Below are positions 1 through 9,337 of a stretch of 64,000 bases of DNA, piece after piece. Position numbers and translations under genes: made by a program. Numbering within the stretch: the stretch's first letter is position 1; each line of letters begins with the position of its first letter. Origin of the DNA: Pyropia yezoensis (taxonomy: Eukaryota; Rhodophyta; Bangiophyceae; Bangiales; Bangiaceae); assembly GCA_009829735.1 (NCBI GenBank), contig CM020620.1:20806020-20870019 (forward strand), written 5' to 3'. The notes below the pieces were generated by a model that did not search any database, was not told the DNA's origin, and saw only the letters and a program-made list of their open reading frames with translations.

Positions 1-3000
1 GTTGAAGCGCTCCACCTGCCCATTAGTTTGTGGGTGGTAGGGGGTGGCATAGTTTGCCTTGACCCCCAACATATCCAGCACTCCCTGAAACAGTACAGAC
101 GCAAATTGCGGTCCATTGTCCGATAGTGTACTATCTGGAATGCCATACGCGGCAACCCAGTGATCTAGGAAGGCTGACACGACCGACATGGCCGTGATCT
201 CTGCCAGTGGGATCGCTCGCGTAAGTTTCGTGAAGCGGTCACAGACGACCAGGAGGTACTGGTTGCCCTCCTCGGTCACGGGCAGTGGCCCAAGGATGTC
301 CATCGCCAACGCGGCGAAGGGCTCCTTGGCCGGGAACAATAGCATAGCCGTAGTAGGCCGCCGTTCCATCAGACGATTCTGTGCACAACTTGTGCAGGCA
401 GCCACCCAACTGTAGATGTCCACCACCATGGACGGCCAGTAGTACCTGGTCCTCAGGGTCTGGTACAGTTTACTAGACCCCAGGTGTCCACCTGTGGGAG
501 CGTTATGCTCCCTCTCAAGGATACTGTCCTTGAGGGATGCGGGGACGACAAGTTGTTCGGTCCCCTGGAATACCCCCCTCCTCATGAGGAGACCATCGTC
601 TCCGAAAAAGAACCGCGTCTCCGCCACTGTATCCAGTGTATCCCTCTGCGACTTGCAGAAGGGATCTTCGGCCTGGGCCCTCACCACCTCGTCCAGGGAC
701 AGGGGCAACTACTTCTTGTTCCCTGGCGCCTCGGCGTTCAACGCCTGACCCGAGCGCGTGACTACCCCCACGATGGGGATGTCCTCATCGACTGGGTTTG
801 TGTCCAGCCCCTCCGTAGGTACCCGAGAAAGGCCGTCGGCAAGGGCATGTTGCCTGCCAGGTCGGTACTCAATATCAAAGTTGAAGGGTCCCAGTCGCAC
901 CCTCCACCGGTTGAGACGAGTGTTCGTACAATCCGTCTTGAAGATGAACTGCAACGCGCGGTGGTCACAGCGGATGAGGAACTTCTCACCCTCTAGGTAG
1001 TGACGAAGTGACGTCACCGCCCACACCACTGCGAGTCCTTCCAACTCGGTGACTCCGTAGTTCTTCTCGGCCGAGTTCAGCCCCTTGCTGAAGTATCCCA
1101 CCGGCAAGTACTCCTTGTCCGGCTGCTGCTGAAGCAACACACAACCAAGTTGGTCGTAGCTAGCGTCCACATCCAGGATGTAGTGGCCTCCCAACCTGGT
1201 AATAGCCAGGATAAGGAGCTCCAGCAGAAGGTCCCGAAGAGTCTCAAAGGATTCCTGCTCCACCCGACCTGGGGGAGGCAGGTTCTTCGGTAGCGTTGAG
1301 CTCACTAGCTCATTCAACGGCTTCGCCACCTTGGCAAAGCCCTTGGTGAAACGTCGGTACACGTTACACATCCCGAGGAAGCTCCTCATCTGGGTCTGGG
1401 TCCGGGGGTACTGAGCCTTACGGATGGCCCTCAAGTTTTTCTCGTTGACACTGAGGCGCCCCGGACGGACAACATGTCCCAAGTATTCCACCTCTTGAGT
1501 GAAGAGGTGGCACTTACTCGCCCTCAGTGACACACCGGCGTCAGCAAGTAGCTTGAACACCTGGCCAAGATGGCCAATGTGTTCCTCCGGACTTCGGGAG
1601 AACACAATGATATCGTCTAGGTACACAAGACAGATCTGCCACCGTACTCCGGCCAGAATCATGTCCATAGCGCGCTGGAAAGTTGCCGGCGCGTTGCACA
1701 GTCCAAACGGTAGGCGCTTGCACTGATAGGTACCACAGTGACAGGTAAAGGTAGTTTTATGCCTGTCTTCCGGGGCAATGGGAATTTGCCAGTACCCCGC
1801 GTTACAGTCCAGAGTAGAGAACACGTTTGCCTCCCCCAGAGAGTCCAGACAGTCGTCCATCCTAGGTAGGGGATAACTGTCCTTCACCGTGCTCTCGTTG
1901 AGCTCACGGTAGTCGATACAGAACCGGGGGGTCCCATCAACTTTGGGGACGATAACCACCGGACTCGCCCACTCGGCGTTACTGGCCTCGATCACATCGA
2001 GGGCCTCCATGCGAGCAACTTGCTCCTTGACGAGGGCCCTTGAACGGGGTCCTCCCCTATACGGTTGTTGGCGTATAGGAGGTGCACCGGGCTTCAACTC
2101 GATCCGGTGTTGAGTGGCTCTCATGAGTCCCAATTGACCATCCCACAACTTGTGATATTGGTCCAAGAGGCGTTCAACTTGAGCCCTCAACCTGGGTGGG
2201 ACACCCTCCATGTTCACATGGGGCCGAGGAGAGGCGGCCGACTTGGCTTGGTGCTTCTCCTTTCCTGACTTCGGGTCGCTACTCGCGCCCGCATTGAGGG
2301 TGACCGCTACCACTGGTCCCTCATATTGGTCGATATAGCCGAACTTGGCTCCCGACCTGAAGTACTTGGGCGACGAGCTCAGGTTCATAACCTGGATCCT
2401 CCACGGGACTCCGGCTTTGGAGTCCATCGTGCCAAGGGCGACATGCACTTGGTGCTTGCGAGCAAGACGGGGGTGAGGGTGCACCAACCCGTTCCCCGTA
2501 TAATCAGTTACAACGTCAACGTGCGCCACCGAGTTGGGGGGCAACGTGACTTTACGGGCTAAACGCAGGGTAGCAGTATACCCTTCTCTCACAGAGCAAA
2601 CAGGCTTCGACTGTGAGACTGTCACAGGAGCCACAGACTTTCCCTTACCAAGGATGGGGATGGTTTCCCCATTCATCAACCTGACCCAATACTCAGGGCC
2701 ACAAATCAAAGGCACTTGTGTAACAACATAGGGGGTACCCAGAAGCAGGGGTACCGATATATTCTCAACTACTCCATAGGCCACGTCGACCTCATGGGTC
2801 CCCAACCTAGTTGGTAGGGTTACGGCACCAACGATGGGAAGTACCCCACCATTGATATCGATCAGATGGTCAGCTTTAGACCTCCAGCGTTGGAGCCTCA
2901 TCTCCTTTGGTAATAGCGACTTGCGTATCAAGGAGGCTCCTGACCCAGTATCAAGTACGATACGGGCACAGGTGGCACTGCCGGGGGCAAGTTGCACCCG

Positions 3001-3192
3001 TCCCGCCACCTGGAAGTTCTCACCCGTCAGCACCGCGATGACCCGACGTGGGTTTACGTTCTTGGGGAGTCCTACCCGAGGTGGGCGGACTCCCTTAGGT
3101 CGCCGCAGTATCCGGCACGGTTGAATCGTCCTCTTGGCCCACTTGGCCGAGGCTGCCGTTGTGAGCTTCGGACGACCAGCTCCAACGGTCAT
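1..3192 (-). pseudogene. pol: Pol of element A: protease, RT, RNase H, integrase; one nonsense codon, 3' end off window
   Basis: Order from the ATG at 3192: Cys-free leader, retropepsin motif DTGSG (D81), RT with intact catalytic YLDD (residues 524-527), RNase H starting near residue 672 (DVDAS), then linker and integrase. A TAG at 709-711 ends the frame after 827 codons; element B has TAC (Tyr) there, so one transversion made the stop. The same frame continues without a further stop to position 1 and carries the integrase zinc-binding HHCC and the DDE core up to NGQVERF. Pol makes cDNA from element RNA and integrates it. RT and protease look functional, but the stop would remove integrase unless read through. 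Confidence 0.9.
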
Positions 3193-5135
3193 TCGTTTCC
3201 CGCCGACTTGGCGTCCGAATCTGAGGACGAAGGGGAAGACGACGAGTCCGAGGACGACGTGTCCGCCTCCTCCGCCGAGGGTGTGGCGACCGCGACGACC
3301 GGTCGAGACCCTCCCTCGCGGCGTGAACGTACTTCGTTCGTAACCGACTTCTTACTCGCATTCCTAACAAGTTGTTGGATGCGTTTACTCAACTTGCGGC
3401 AATCATATGCCCAGTGTCCATCGGAGTTGCAGTTCCAACACCGATTGTCAGTTCCCGGAGGGGTCTTCCCAACTGGGGAAGACGAAGAGGTACCCTGGGA
3501 AGTTCCCACGGCAGCTACCACCCTCTCCTTGCGGATTCGGCGTGCCTCTCTCAACTCTCTGGCCTGGCGCGCCTCCTCCCGTTCCTTGGCCAACTCGGCT
3601 TGACGCTCCTGGCGTTGTTCCTCCCGCAACTTGCGGTAGGCCTCACCTCTGCGGTAGGCGAACCTAGCCAACTCGGCCAGGGTCGCCCGGGCAGTGTTAT
3701 GCTCCCGGGTCTCCATCCGGACTGACCAATGGAGTCCCTCCACAAACCGACTCTTCACCACGGCTTGTGGATGAAGAAACCCACAAAGATTGTTGAGCTT
3801 ACGAACTCGCTCCGCAAAGGACAACTCGTCCTCCGCCTCTTCCTGATGGGCTTGCGTAACCTCCTCGACTTGATAAGCCAACGCCGCTTCATCAACCATG
3901 GCCCTCAACAACCAGTTGACGAGCTCCAAATAGGACGTCACCTCCCCAGCGCCTCCACTTGAGGAGCTGGGCATGACGGACATAAGTTCTGTCCGCAGGT
4001 CGCCCTTCGTAAACTCCTGTAGCATGTAAAAAGCCATGCCTTCACTTATGGCATTGTCGTCACAGGCTTTTGTGAAACGACGTAGGAACTCAAAGACACG
4101 GAGGGGGGGAGTTCCATCCCACTCCGCTTTGTGCCCAAAAGAGTGAAGTGCATTCTTCTTGGCACGGCCCATGGCTCGGGCCTGGACAGGACCATACGCC
4201 ACCGACTTGTTGTGGAGGGCGTAGGTCTCACAATCAGAGATCCTCTGGTAGACCGGGTTGGCTACCTGGATCTTGGGCGGCACCTCACGTTGAGGGAATA
4301 GCCGCTGTGGCACTGGGGTAAGTTCACCCTCAGTGCCTGTAGTCTGGCGCGGCGAGCTTGGTGTAGCCGCCGGCGTTTCCGGGGGAAACTCCCCCGTGAA
4401 GGGCGTACGCCCCACCGAGTATGGTGTGGCTCCCTCGTTGGGAGTCACAGGTGTCGCCCCCTGTTTGGGGCGACCCGAGATAGGCGTGAGGGGGGATTCC
4501 CCCTGCGCCTGCGAGCTCGAAGGCCCCGATCCGGTCTGGACATTAAGGCCATCTGGCAAACTCGCCACAATCTGATTCAGAATAGTATTCGTCATCGTGA
4601 CCACCAGGTCCGGCAAAGTCTGCCGCAACACATTGGTCGCCTCCCGACGGACAGTTTCCGCGAGGAGTGGATTGTCGACTCCAGTTGAGTCTCGGTCCGC
4701 CTCCGGGAGTCCACCTGAGGGGTAACCACGTTCCTCAGGGGTCTTAACCGGGGGCATGGGCGCGATCCCATCGCCGACCAACGGAGGTCCGCCGTCCTCC
4801 GCAAGCCTAGTTGGCGACGGCTCCAAGCCAAAGTTGGCTCCAACCCGAGTGGAACCCGCGGGGACAGTCCTCACCCCTTGGGACGTTCCCGTTGAGTGTA
4901 CCACACGGTGGCCAGACTTCGGCCCACCCACATCGCAAGTGTCACCCAAGTGAACTCCCGACTGAGTCGGGGTGGCCTGTTGCCCGCCCGCACTTCCAGT
5001 CCTGCTGGCTTCAGGGACCTCCAGTCCCTCTGCGACCCCAGGTAAACCCACCTGTGTCTCACCAGTATTCAAAGGCACTGAAGTACGTGCGTCACCCGTG
5101 TACTCCCCGGACGACGGGGGGTCCGAACTAGCCAT
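3189..5135 (-). CDS. gag: Gag polyprotein of element A
   Basis: Gypsy Gag of 648 residues: structural protein that packages element RNA in virus-like particles. A long Pro/Gly/Thr-rich N-terminal half is followed by a capsid-like helical region with the stretch FEFLRRFTKACDDN, an Arg/Glu-rich coiled-coil segment, a CCHC zinc knuckle (C566-x2-C-x4-H-x4-C579, CWNCNSDGHWAYDC) and an acidic Ser/Asp tail. I chose the ATG at 5135 because it starts at the same place as gag of element B; the frame stays open upstream through the primer-binding site into the LTR, which is unlikely to be translated. The stop overlaps the ATG of pol as ATGA, putting pol in the -1 frame. The frame is intact. Confidence 0.92.
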   Translation of the reverse strand: MASSDPPSSGEYTGDARTSVPLNTGETQVGLPGVAEGLEVPEASRTGSAGGQQATPTQSGVHLGDTCDVGGPKSGHRVVHSTGTSQGVRTVPAGSTRVGANFGLEPSPTRLAEDGGPPLVGDGIAPMPPVKTPEERGYPSGGLPEADRDSTGVDNPLLAETVRREATNVLRQTLPDLVVTMTNTILNQIVASLPDGLNVQTGSGPSSSQAQGESPLTPISGRPKQGATPVTPNEGATPYSVGRTPFTGEFPPETPAATPSSPRQTTGTEGELTPVPQRLFPQREVPPKIQVANPVYQRISDCETYALHNKSVAYGPVQARAMGRAKKNALHSFGHKAEWDGTPPLRVFEFLRRFTKACDDNAISEGMAFYMLQEFTKGDLRTELMSVMPSSSSGGAGEVTSYLELVNWLLRAMVDEAALAYQVEEVTQAHQEEAEDELSFAERVRKLNNLCGFLHPQAVVKSRFVEGLHWSVRMETREHNTARATLAELARFAYRRGEAYRKLREEQRQERQAELAKEREEARQARELREARRIRKERVVAAVGTSQGTSSSSPVGKTPPGTDNRCWNCNSDGHWAYDCRKLSKRIQQLVRNASKKSVTNEVRSRREGGSRPVVAVATPSAEEADTSSSDSSSSPSSSDSDAKSAGNE

Positions 5136-5235
5136 GTTCGCTAACGATCCGTATGACACGGTCCAAGTCCACCGTTCCTCTGAGACAGAGGGCCCCCTAC
5201 ACCCGGGTGCACCCGGAGGTAAAGTGTACCTCTGT

Positions 5236-5252
5236 CCCCTGCTGCTCCACCA
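5236..5252 (-). other. Primer-binding site of element A
   Basis: On the minus strand, two bases after the LTR, reads TGGTGGAGCAGCAGGGG, starting with the TGG that pairs with a tRNA CCA end. The same 17 nt occur after the LTRs of B, D and E. The tRNA species is not assigned. Confidence 0.85.
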
Positions 5253-5254
5253 AA

Positions 5255-5723
5255 TGTGGCAAAAACCACTTGCACACACGACACCCAAGTTGGGGCGGTG
5301 AACAAGGGCTGCCTTCCGTGTCGGGGGAACCGGAAGAAGTGCAAGTCGCACACACTCTGTCCCTGTTGTGGGGCAATCCCCCCACTGAGAAACAAGAGGA
5401 TGGTGTGTGGTCCAACAGATTCTTGGTCAGGACGGGGACGCAGGGCCAAGCCCCGCTGTCCCTCCCCTTATCCCCCCAGGGTCCCCTCAGAATCTCGCCA
5501 CTCAGAATCTCCCACCCCAGCACCTGCCCACCGGGCCACACGAAAATTCAAGACGATAAATGCAGAAAACCCTCAAATCCAAGTTGGATTTACTACTAAG
5601 CTAACTATCCCAAACTTAGGGAATACGGACCCAAATGCAGGGGGAGGAACGGATCAGGCTAGTGGCCTGCCGCCTCTTGCATGGCAAGTGTTGCCCCCGT
5701 ACCTGGGGGTCAATACTGCCACA
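5255..5723 (-). repeat. LTR of element A (5' LTR in element orientation)
   Basis: 469-bp LTR with TG...CA ends: on the plus strand it begins TGTGGCAAAAACC and ends AATACTGCCACA. It is near-identical, in reverse orientation, to the LTRs at 22878-23346 and 35922-36389 and to the solo LTR at 12983-13452. The primer-binding site follows at once on the element's internal side. Confidence 0.93.
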
Positions 5724-6278
5724 TCGGGCCAGGACCCCACTTGCTCGTGGCCCTGGCGTAGCCGCACTGCGCGGGGATGCTACAATAGGTAGGTGGGCGC
5801 CACGAGTGTCACGGGTCAACAGCGGCCGACACTGGAGAGACCTTTGAGTTTTCGCTGTCTGGCAGCCAATGAGAATTCAGATCGGGGCCATCCCGTCGCA
5901 CCAGCACCGTCGCGCAGTGCCCATGACTTTTTGTCCTCCCGTTGCTGCGCCGACCTAGATCGGCTCGACGCATTCTGGCCAGCCTGGAAACTGGCTTTCT
6001 GATTGGCTGCTAATGTTGACTGACTGCGTTGGCAACAACTGCGTGAAATTAGGCGCAAGCGGATTCTGGCGGGAGACCTGTGGATTTGACCTGGTCACAC
6101 ATCGCTTTGAATGCGTGCCGTGTCCGAGTCGGGCTGCACTTCGGTCGCCGATTGACTCGACACGCAGCTGCCATGGTGGTGTGTCTTGCCCGTGTACCGC
6201 TGCTCCGCCTCCCCTGTTCGTGCCTTTGGTGCGTGCCCTGCATATGTTCCATGTGGCCGTTCACGCCCCAAGCAGAGC
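5724..6278. other. Flank of element A and upstream region of orphan gene; no gene seen
   Basis: The first 60 bases end in GATGCTACA (to 5784), resembling the terminus of the D-type LTR (CCAGGGATGCTACA), so an old LTR fragment is possible. The rest holds CCAAT-like and GC-rich sequence upstream of the ATG at 6279. No other supported feature. Confidence 0.4.
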
Positions 6279-8171
6279 ATGTCTACACCGCTTCCTGGCG
6301 TCGCGGCCGCCGCAGCAGTTGCCGCCGCGCAGGCACCAGCGGCAGCGGCCGCTAGCCTGAGTGCCCGTCATGAGGTGGAGCTGCGGACGTCCATCGCTGC
6401 CACACGGGCGGCATGGGTGGAGGAGACGAGGGGAGCCACTCCAATGCTCGCACGCAACCCGTACCGCGCCGCTGTACCGCAGAACATCCTAGAGCACCCG
6501 GACACCGACATCAACATGCTGAATGGGTACTGCCAGGAGCGCGGCATCACGTATGGGGAGCGCCCGTCGCTGAAAGTATTGCGGGCTAAGCTCATGGCGT
6601 CCAATGCGGATGTGCAGACGGTGTGGAACTTGCGCATGACCACTTTGGCGGCAGCGGCGTTGACGGAGACGCCCGAAGGGCAGAGTCATCTGGCGCAGTT
6701 TCAAGCTGCCATCTACCACCAACCCTCTGTAGCGGCAGAAGGTTCCGTCGGTATTGTAGTGGCCGGTGAGACCCCAGCCGCTGCTGTTCCAGAGGTACCG
6801 CACTTGGCTGAGGGAGGTCGAAGTAAAGGAACGCTTCTTTCACCTTTTACTTCCTCGTGCCAGCCGGCACGGTCGCATTTCCGTCGCCCTCCTGCCGCTA
6901 CCGTTCCTTTGCTGGATTCCGCTGCCCGTCCGCCGCCGGTTGACCCTCCTGCCGAGGCTTCTGTTCTACTTTTTGGCACACCGGAACGCACATCTATGGC
7001 ATCTGGCCGCGCTGGAACATCCCCCGCTGGCGGGGATGGTACAGGCTCTCGCGAGTCAGACCAGCTGTACCTACAGTACTGCCGGGCCAAGCGGGCTGAG
7101 GAAGCTCGTGACCTGGAGGCGCAGCGGAACGCGAAGCACTCGGAGCTGAAGGGCATGCTCGTGTCGCTTCGCCAGTACATGGCCAACGTGACAGGTGTGG
7201 TCCAAGCACACGCTTCGTCAGAAACTGCGGCGGCGCAGCGGCACTCGGATGGACTGGTGTCCATCTCGCACCAGCAAGCCGCTTTGCGGACTGCGTTGGA
7301 TCGTCAAGGTCCAATTCTGGGTGCTTTGAGACCGGCGAGGCGTCTTAAGATATTGGGGACAGCCGCCACTCTGTCGAGGCCACCCGCAGGACCAACAGCT
7401 CATAGCGCGAGCGAGGCTGGTCACGCCACTGTGGCAAAACTTAGGACTGTGCGGCCCGACATGCTCTTCACGGCTACGATGGAGGCTGAGCTGATGGAAG
7501 CTCGCATGGCGTCATCTCCACTGGCCATCCAGCTGCAGCGCATCGTGCGGTTGACTCATGTATCGCCGGGGAAGCCGGGCGTGTTTGGCTTGTACGTGGT
7601 CTACGGTCTGTACGAGTGCGCTGGGCGCGAAGCTGCGGAGGACCCAGCAGTTGGTGCACCGGCGCTCATGGTCAACAAAGAGAAGCAGGGGCGTATGAAG
7701 AACATCATTGCTAACAAGGCAGATATCTACGTGCGGCACCTGATCTGGCTACACACCGTTCTTCCCGAGATCTTTGAGACTCCAGCGAAAGAGGCCACGT
7801 ACGAAGAGATGGAGGAGTTCACCATGACGAACGAGCGCTGCGACCGGCTGCTATCAGCACTCAAACTCGAGGCACACAAGGCGAAGTACCCACTCGACCA
7901 CGCTGTTCTCAGCCCGGCGAAGGCACGCATGAGTATGCTCCGAGACCTCCTGGCTGCTTTGTCTGCCGACCATGGCTACGAGAGCAGCGTGGACGTCATG
8001 CTCAAGACCCCTCCCTTCGCGGCGCGGCTCTCTGAGGCTTCAAGAAGGATTGGACCACGCTACCACTCAAAGCCGTCTGCAGCAGCCCACTCGCAGCTCG
8101 ACTCAAATGCCCAGTCAGCCGCAGCTGCTGTCCCCGTCCCCTCTGTGGTGCCCTCCCCGGAAGAACAATAA
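6279..8171 (+). CDS. Orphan protein with central coiled coil, 630 aa (ORF1 of candidate recombinase element)
   Basis: Not recognised. The ATG at 6279 is preferred; the frame is open further upstream but only from a TTG. The N-terminus is an Ala-rich low-complexity run, followed by a helical region of about 150 residues, a Pro/Ser-rich linker, a Glu/Arg/Lys-rich segment around residues 255-350 that looks like coiled coil (many Glu, Arg and Ala, no Pro), and a well-ordered C-terminal domain of about 230 residues rich in Leu and aromatics. The stop is TAA, followed within bases by AATAAA-like sequence. It lies 1.2 kb upstream of the tyrosine-recombinase gene on the same strand. It has no zinc knuckle, membrane segment or signal peptide. 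It could be an accessory or DNA-binding protein of a mobile element, or a lineage-specific host gene. Confidence 0.65.
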   Translation: MSTPLPGVAAAAAVAAAQAPAAAAASLSARHEVELRTSIAATRAAWVEETRGATPMLARNPYRAAVPQNILEHPDTDINMLNGYCQERGITYGERPSLKVLRAKLMASNADVQTVWNLRMTTLAAAALTETPEGQSHLAQFQAAIYHQPSVAAEGSVGIVVAGETPAAAVPEVPHLAEGGRSKGTLLSPFTSSCQPARSHFRRPPAATVPLLDSAARPPPVDPPAEASVLLFGTPERTSMASGRAGTSPAGGDGTGSRESDQLYLQYCRAKRAEEARDLEAQRNAKHSELKGMLVSLRQYMANVTGVVQAHASSETAAAQRHSDGLVSISHQQAALRTALDRQGPILGALRPARRLKILGTAATLSRPPAGPTAHSASEAGHATVAKLRTVRPDMLFTATMEAELMEARMASSPLAIQLQRIVRLTHVSPGKPGVFGLYVVYGLYECAGREAAEDPAVGAPALMVNKEKQGRMKNIIANKADIYVRHLIWLHTVLPEIFETPAKEATYEEMEEFTMTNERCDRLLSALKLEAHKAKYPLDHAVLSPAKARMSMLRDLLAALSADHGYESSVDVMLKTPPFAARLSEASRRIGPRYHSKPSAAAHSQLDSNAQSAAAAVPVPSVVPSPEEQ

Positions 8172-9337
8172 AAGACATTGATGAAACAGCAAGTCGCGAT
8201 TGCGCGGCAGCAGAAAGCGCATCCAAAGAAGCCGGCTGAGGATTACAGCAGAGAGTGTGTTAGGCGTCAGCTCTGACGCGGCTCGTCCTCAATCCTGTGC
8301 GTTTGCCATCGCAGTCGCTCACCACAGAGACGTTCGTGAACAGGAGACGTAAAGCGCGGGGTGGGCGTGCCAGATGCGGCCCGTTCGCTTCTCTATCGCT
8401 GTACTCACGTCCGCGGAACAGGATAAGCAAGCATGTGGCTGACTGTTCAATGACCTTGAGGCTAAACGTCCCCGTGCGCGCAACGTGTCTGAACAACCTG
8501 CAAGCGGTCAGCCACGGCTCCCCCATCCCGTCTTCATGCACGAGCAACGCTCGGACGTCCCAAGAGCGCTGTCGCATGTGGGTCTCTGGTCATATGGTTC
8601 GGGTCATTCGGTTCACATCAAACCGCTGTCGTTTACGCTGTTGCGCGCTTGCGACTTTGGCATACGCCACCGACTTCAAACCGGCTCTGTCGTCATCGCT
8701 GCTTACCTGACCACCTTAGGCGTTTGAGTCGCGCCTTCTCGACCTGGCAGCAAGATCAAGACGCTTGATCAGGCTACGAGAGTATTGCCGATAGCGCCTC
8801 GTGGAAGAGTCGCGACTCGAGCTGCATCAGTCCACCTGCTAAGGAGTTCGTGACATGAATTCCGGCCACCAAGAGCACTTGGTCGTCAGGCCACATCATT
8901 CCGTAGCACGTCAAGTACCTTCTGCTGATCAACACCCCGCTTTGTTCCGCAACACCTGGGCTGGTTGATGCGGTGCAGCCACCCACCCCGCCCCCGTCTT
9001 TAGTGTCCTTGCCCGCGTGTGTGCACCTGTTACGTCCCCGCCTTGCCGCACGCCGCCCCTCTTGCCTCATGCGTGTCTGCACCTGTCCCTGCCTCTCCCC
9101 ACTCTTCACGAGCGCCTCGAAGAGACGCGTCAGTGTGTTCGCTTTGACGGGAGACCACAGCCGCTGCTGCTGGACTGCGCGGCAGGCGACCACTCGGCTG
9201 CCGCTGTGTTCTTGCTCCGTTGACTCCGTCGGTGGCTCTTGGTGACTGGCCGCTGCTTGCACGTATTCTCACCTCTCCCCGCTACCCGCCTCGGTCCTCA
9301 AGTCCGGGCCCCCTCCTCCCCTCACTCTTCTTGTTCC
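8172..9337. other. Intergenic region between orphan gene and recombinase gene
   Basis: Only short overlapping frames on both strands with no domain features. From about 8970 it is C/T-rich, consistent with a 5' leader or polypyrimidine tract upstream of the recombinase gene. No supported gene. Confidence 0.4.

Larger units (their letters stand above)
1..5723 (-). mobile_element. Ty3/gypsy LTR retrotransposon A (truncated by window edge)
   Basis: Minus-strand gypsy element. From right to left it shows a 469-bp LTR, a primer-binding site, gag, and protease-reverse transcriptase-RNase H-integrase, running off the left edge inside the integrase core. It belongs to the same family as element B (22878-36389): gag and pol match nearly residue for residue. 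The expected 3' part (integrase end, chromodomain, antisense gene, second LTR) lies outside the window, so its target duplication cannot be checked; the flank just right of the LTR is tcggg (5724-5728). Confidence 0.93.

Noticed and set aside
8297..8710. 137-codon plus-strand open frame between ORF1 and the recombinase
   Set aside because: Arg/Ser/Cys-rich composition and overlapping frames on the other strand; no supporting motif.
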